From Serratia sp. Ag1 (GTDB lineage: Bacteria; Pseudomonadota; Gammaproteobacteria; Enterobacterales; Enterobacteriaceae), in NCBI RefSeq assembly GCF_000743355.1, contig NZ_JQEI01000012.1:1-64000 (forward strand): a DNA stretch of 64,000 nt. The letters run 5' to 3'. Positions 62,615 through 64,000 of this stretch are shown here, piece by piece. The notes below the pieces were generated by a model, which did no database searches, was not told where the DNA came from, and saw only the letters and a program-made list of their open reading frames with translations. Position numbers and translations under genes: made by a program. Within the stretch, counting starts at the first letter, position 1; each line of letters starts with the position of its first letter.

Positions 62615-63033
62615 TCCTAGAGTTGTGATTTGGGTCTAGTAGAATACAATACTTGGAATGAGTGAGATTGACTTTAATTCAACATTACTGGTCTATTTTT
62701 TATTTAAATACATTGTTTTTTATTGTATATCTATCATTTATTGAATTATTCAACCGATTTTTAGTTAATCTATAGGTTAATTGTCTTTTTGTCGCGCACC
62801 TTATTTTAAATATTTTGACTATCAAGTGTGTAGCGTAGTGGGTGAATAGGGAACTAGAGAGAATTAATAGCGGGTTCCTGTTTTATTCCAATGGGAACTA
62901 CAGTCAGCGTGAAAAAACAATCGCTCCATGATGAATAACGTAAACGCTGTGTATCTTCATTCACGGAGGTTTGACCTTTATCATTCTGATTTTTGGAATG
63001 ACAACGGTGTCAAAAAAACGGCAAGATTGTGAT
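62615..63033. other. A+T-rich gap without a supported gene
   Basis: 419 bp, very A+T-rich in 62680-62830. It contains only short frames with no family match. It must hold the promoter of the DUF3987 fragment (minus strand). I see no repeat or RNA structure that stands out. Confidence 0.4.
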
Positions 63034-63520
63034 TCATTCTTCACCTGGATCTGCGTCATTCTCCTGTGTGAACTGTTTCTCCCAGTCATAGACTGTGCTG
63101 GGCCACACCCCAACCCCCAAACCCTTTGGCAATGGATTTGGCGGATTCGCCGGTCTGGTGTCTTTCCAGCATGCTTTGACGGGAGCCCTCAAGGTCGTAC
63201 CGGGTTTTAAACAGTTTTGCCTTGGGTTTTTGACGATTGGCTTCCTGCATCAAACCGGCCAGTTCATAAGGATCGACCGCACCGATGGCGATCTGGTGAT
63301 TAATATAATCACGGTGACGGCGGCGGTTGGCGAAACCGGATAACGGGATTTTTTTCAGGATCTGCCATTTTTCACGGTATTCCATCGCACTCATGCCATG
63401 TGTGATGCGCAGATGGGCTCCCAGCGCAGAGAACATTTTGCCGCACTCCAGGCATTGTACATATTCGTGGTTATGGTGTGCCCAGGCGTCGTCGGCATGG
63501 GTGAACGGTGTGGTACGCAA
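63034..63520 (-). pseudogene. Ros/MucR-family zinc-finger regulator, frameshifted
   Basis: The main frame encodes VQCLECGKMFSALGAHLRIT then HGMSAMEYREKW, the prokaryotic C2H2 zinc-finger core (CxxC, then H-x4-H) of Ros/MucR regulators. Its natural C-terminus is in another frame: after SAKSIAKG the sequence at about 63100-63034 reads VWPSTVYDWEKQFTQENDAD and ends GEE-stop, while the actual frame stops at AQHSL. A G-rich stretch (63106-63121) is the likely site. The N-terminus lacks an ATG; only TTG at 63520 is available, so a second lesion is likely there. Confidence 0.68.
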
Positions 63521-63766
63521 AGGAGCGGGGTGATCGTCGTGGTTGAGCGCCTGTACTCACCGATCCCCTTCACGGTAATACGCAACAGGATGCTAATCAG
63601 TGATCGGGTGCACGCCAAACCGTGATCGATTCAGACGCCATTTTGCACCGTAGCCGAAACCCGTTCAAAAGAATTATCATGCTTGTGTCTCGGCATGCTC
63701 TTAAATGAAACTTTACTGGTGTTACCGGATGAACTTATTTCTATATATTCATACACAGGTGACATT
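63521..63766. other. Upstream region of the luxI-like gene
   Basis: 246 bp, no gene recognised. The right half (63680-63766) is A+T-rich and carries AGGTGA 5 nt before the luxI ATG. An imperfect inverted repeat, ACTGGTGTTACCGG, near 63716-63729 could be examined as a lux-box, but it does not meet the 20-bp consensus. Confidence 0.3.
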
Positions 63767-64000
63767 ATGTTTAATATCTACAACATTAACTACTCATCAT
63801 TGAGTGATGAGAAATCAGAAGATTTATTTATGTTACGGAAAAACATATTTAAAGACAGACTGGAATGGGCCGTAAACTGCTCTGATGGGAAGGAGTTTGA
63901 TCAGTTTGACAATGAAAAGACAAATTATATTTTTGGCGTTGAAAATGGGATGATTATATGTGGAACAAGGATGATTGACATGAAGCACAGTAATATGTTG
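63767..64000 (+). CDS. LuxI-family acyl-homoserine lactone synthase (5' part, runs off the window)
   Basis: The first 78 codons of an AHL synthase, which joins SAM and an acyl-ACP to make a quorum-sensing signal. Invariant LuxI positions are all present in register: Arg24, Phe28 and Trp34 (in LRKNIFKDRLEWAV), Asp45 and Asp48 (in EFDQFD), and Arg68 (in CGTRMID). The N-terminus resembles EsaI/SmaI-type proteins. AGGTGA precedes the ATG. Low G+C relative to core genes. A luxR partner is usually adjacent, often convergent, and would lie beyond 64000. Confidence 0.9.
   Translation, partial: MFNIYNINYSSLSDEKSEDLFMLRKNIFKDRLEWAVNCSDGKEFDQFDNEKTNYIFGVENGMIICGTRMIDMKHSNML

Noticed and set aside
62971-63210. 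79-codon open frame on the plus strand
   Set aside because: Antisense to the Ros/MucR-like gene remnant; no domain.

Overview
The window reads as chromosome from a Serratia-like member of the Enterobacterales (probably Yersiniaceae), with an accessory region at its right end. The first 54.5 kb follows the Escherichia coli order from the end of an rrn operon (rrnE position) through metA, aceBAK, iclR, metH, lysC, pgi, yjbEFGH, malGFE/malK-lamB-malM, ubiCA, plsB, dgkA, lexA-dinF, zur, dusA, pspG, qorA, dnaB, alr, tyrB, yjbR, uvrA and ssb. Protein similarity to the E. coli products is high throughout. A full-length 127-bp ERIC repeat plus two altered copies, and departures from E. coli such as edd inside the ace region and a periplasmic pheC beside tyrB, point to Serratia or a near relative. 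Genus is inferred from recalled family sequences, not from a search.

Region by region: 1-510 holds 5S rRNA, tRNA-Thr, a second 5S and a terminator. 600-9700 is methionine entry (metA under MetJ-like boxes), the glyoxylate operon aceBAK, an orphan Entner-Doudoroff gene edd under tandem GntR-like operators, and iclR. 9.9-18.5 kb has metH, a BASS transporter, lysC with a lysine riboswitch, and pgi. 19.1-23.0 kb is the yjbEFGH exopolysaccharide operon. 23.3-31.9 kb is the divergent maltose regulon; the malK operon begins with a GH13 glucosidase that has lost its catalytic core. 32.1-43.7 kb carries ubiquinone, phospholipid, SOS and zinc genes, a TPR/ECF-sigma/anti-sigma operon whose sigma gene is frameshifted, dusA and sigma-54-driven pspG. 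44-54.5 kb has qorA, dnaB, alr, a pheC / Lrp-type regulator / tyrB cluster for aromatic amino acids, a broken yjbR, and divergent uvrA and ssb.

From about 54.5 kb the character changes: A+T content rises and mobile DNA dominates. A complete group II intron (about 2.5 kb, with RT-maturase-HNH protein) sits just behind ssb, followed by an IS1182-type element, a 21-bp copy of a tRNA-Phe 3' end (a likely old attachment site), a RHH/ParE toxin-antitoxin pair, and a nadR-pnuC nicotinamide riboside salvage pair. An IS3-family element cuts pnuC on one side and a DUF3987 (phage-satellite type) gene on the other. Beyond lie a frameshifted Ros/MucR zinc-finger regulator gene and, running off the window, the start of a LuxI-family acyl-homoserine lactone synthase gene.

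The parts work together in recognisable ways: acetate growth (aceBAK/iclR), maltose uptake, methionine and lysine synthesis under metabolite control, SOS genes (lexA, dinF, uvrA) under visible LexA boxes, and a possible Phe/Tyr unit. The most interesting leads are the quorum-sensing gene at the edge of a decaying island, the mobile NadR-PnuC pair, the uncharacterised TPR-sigma-anti-sigma system, and an ERIC insertion that rewrote the C-terminus of UbiC.
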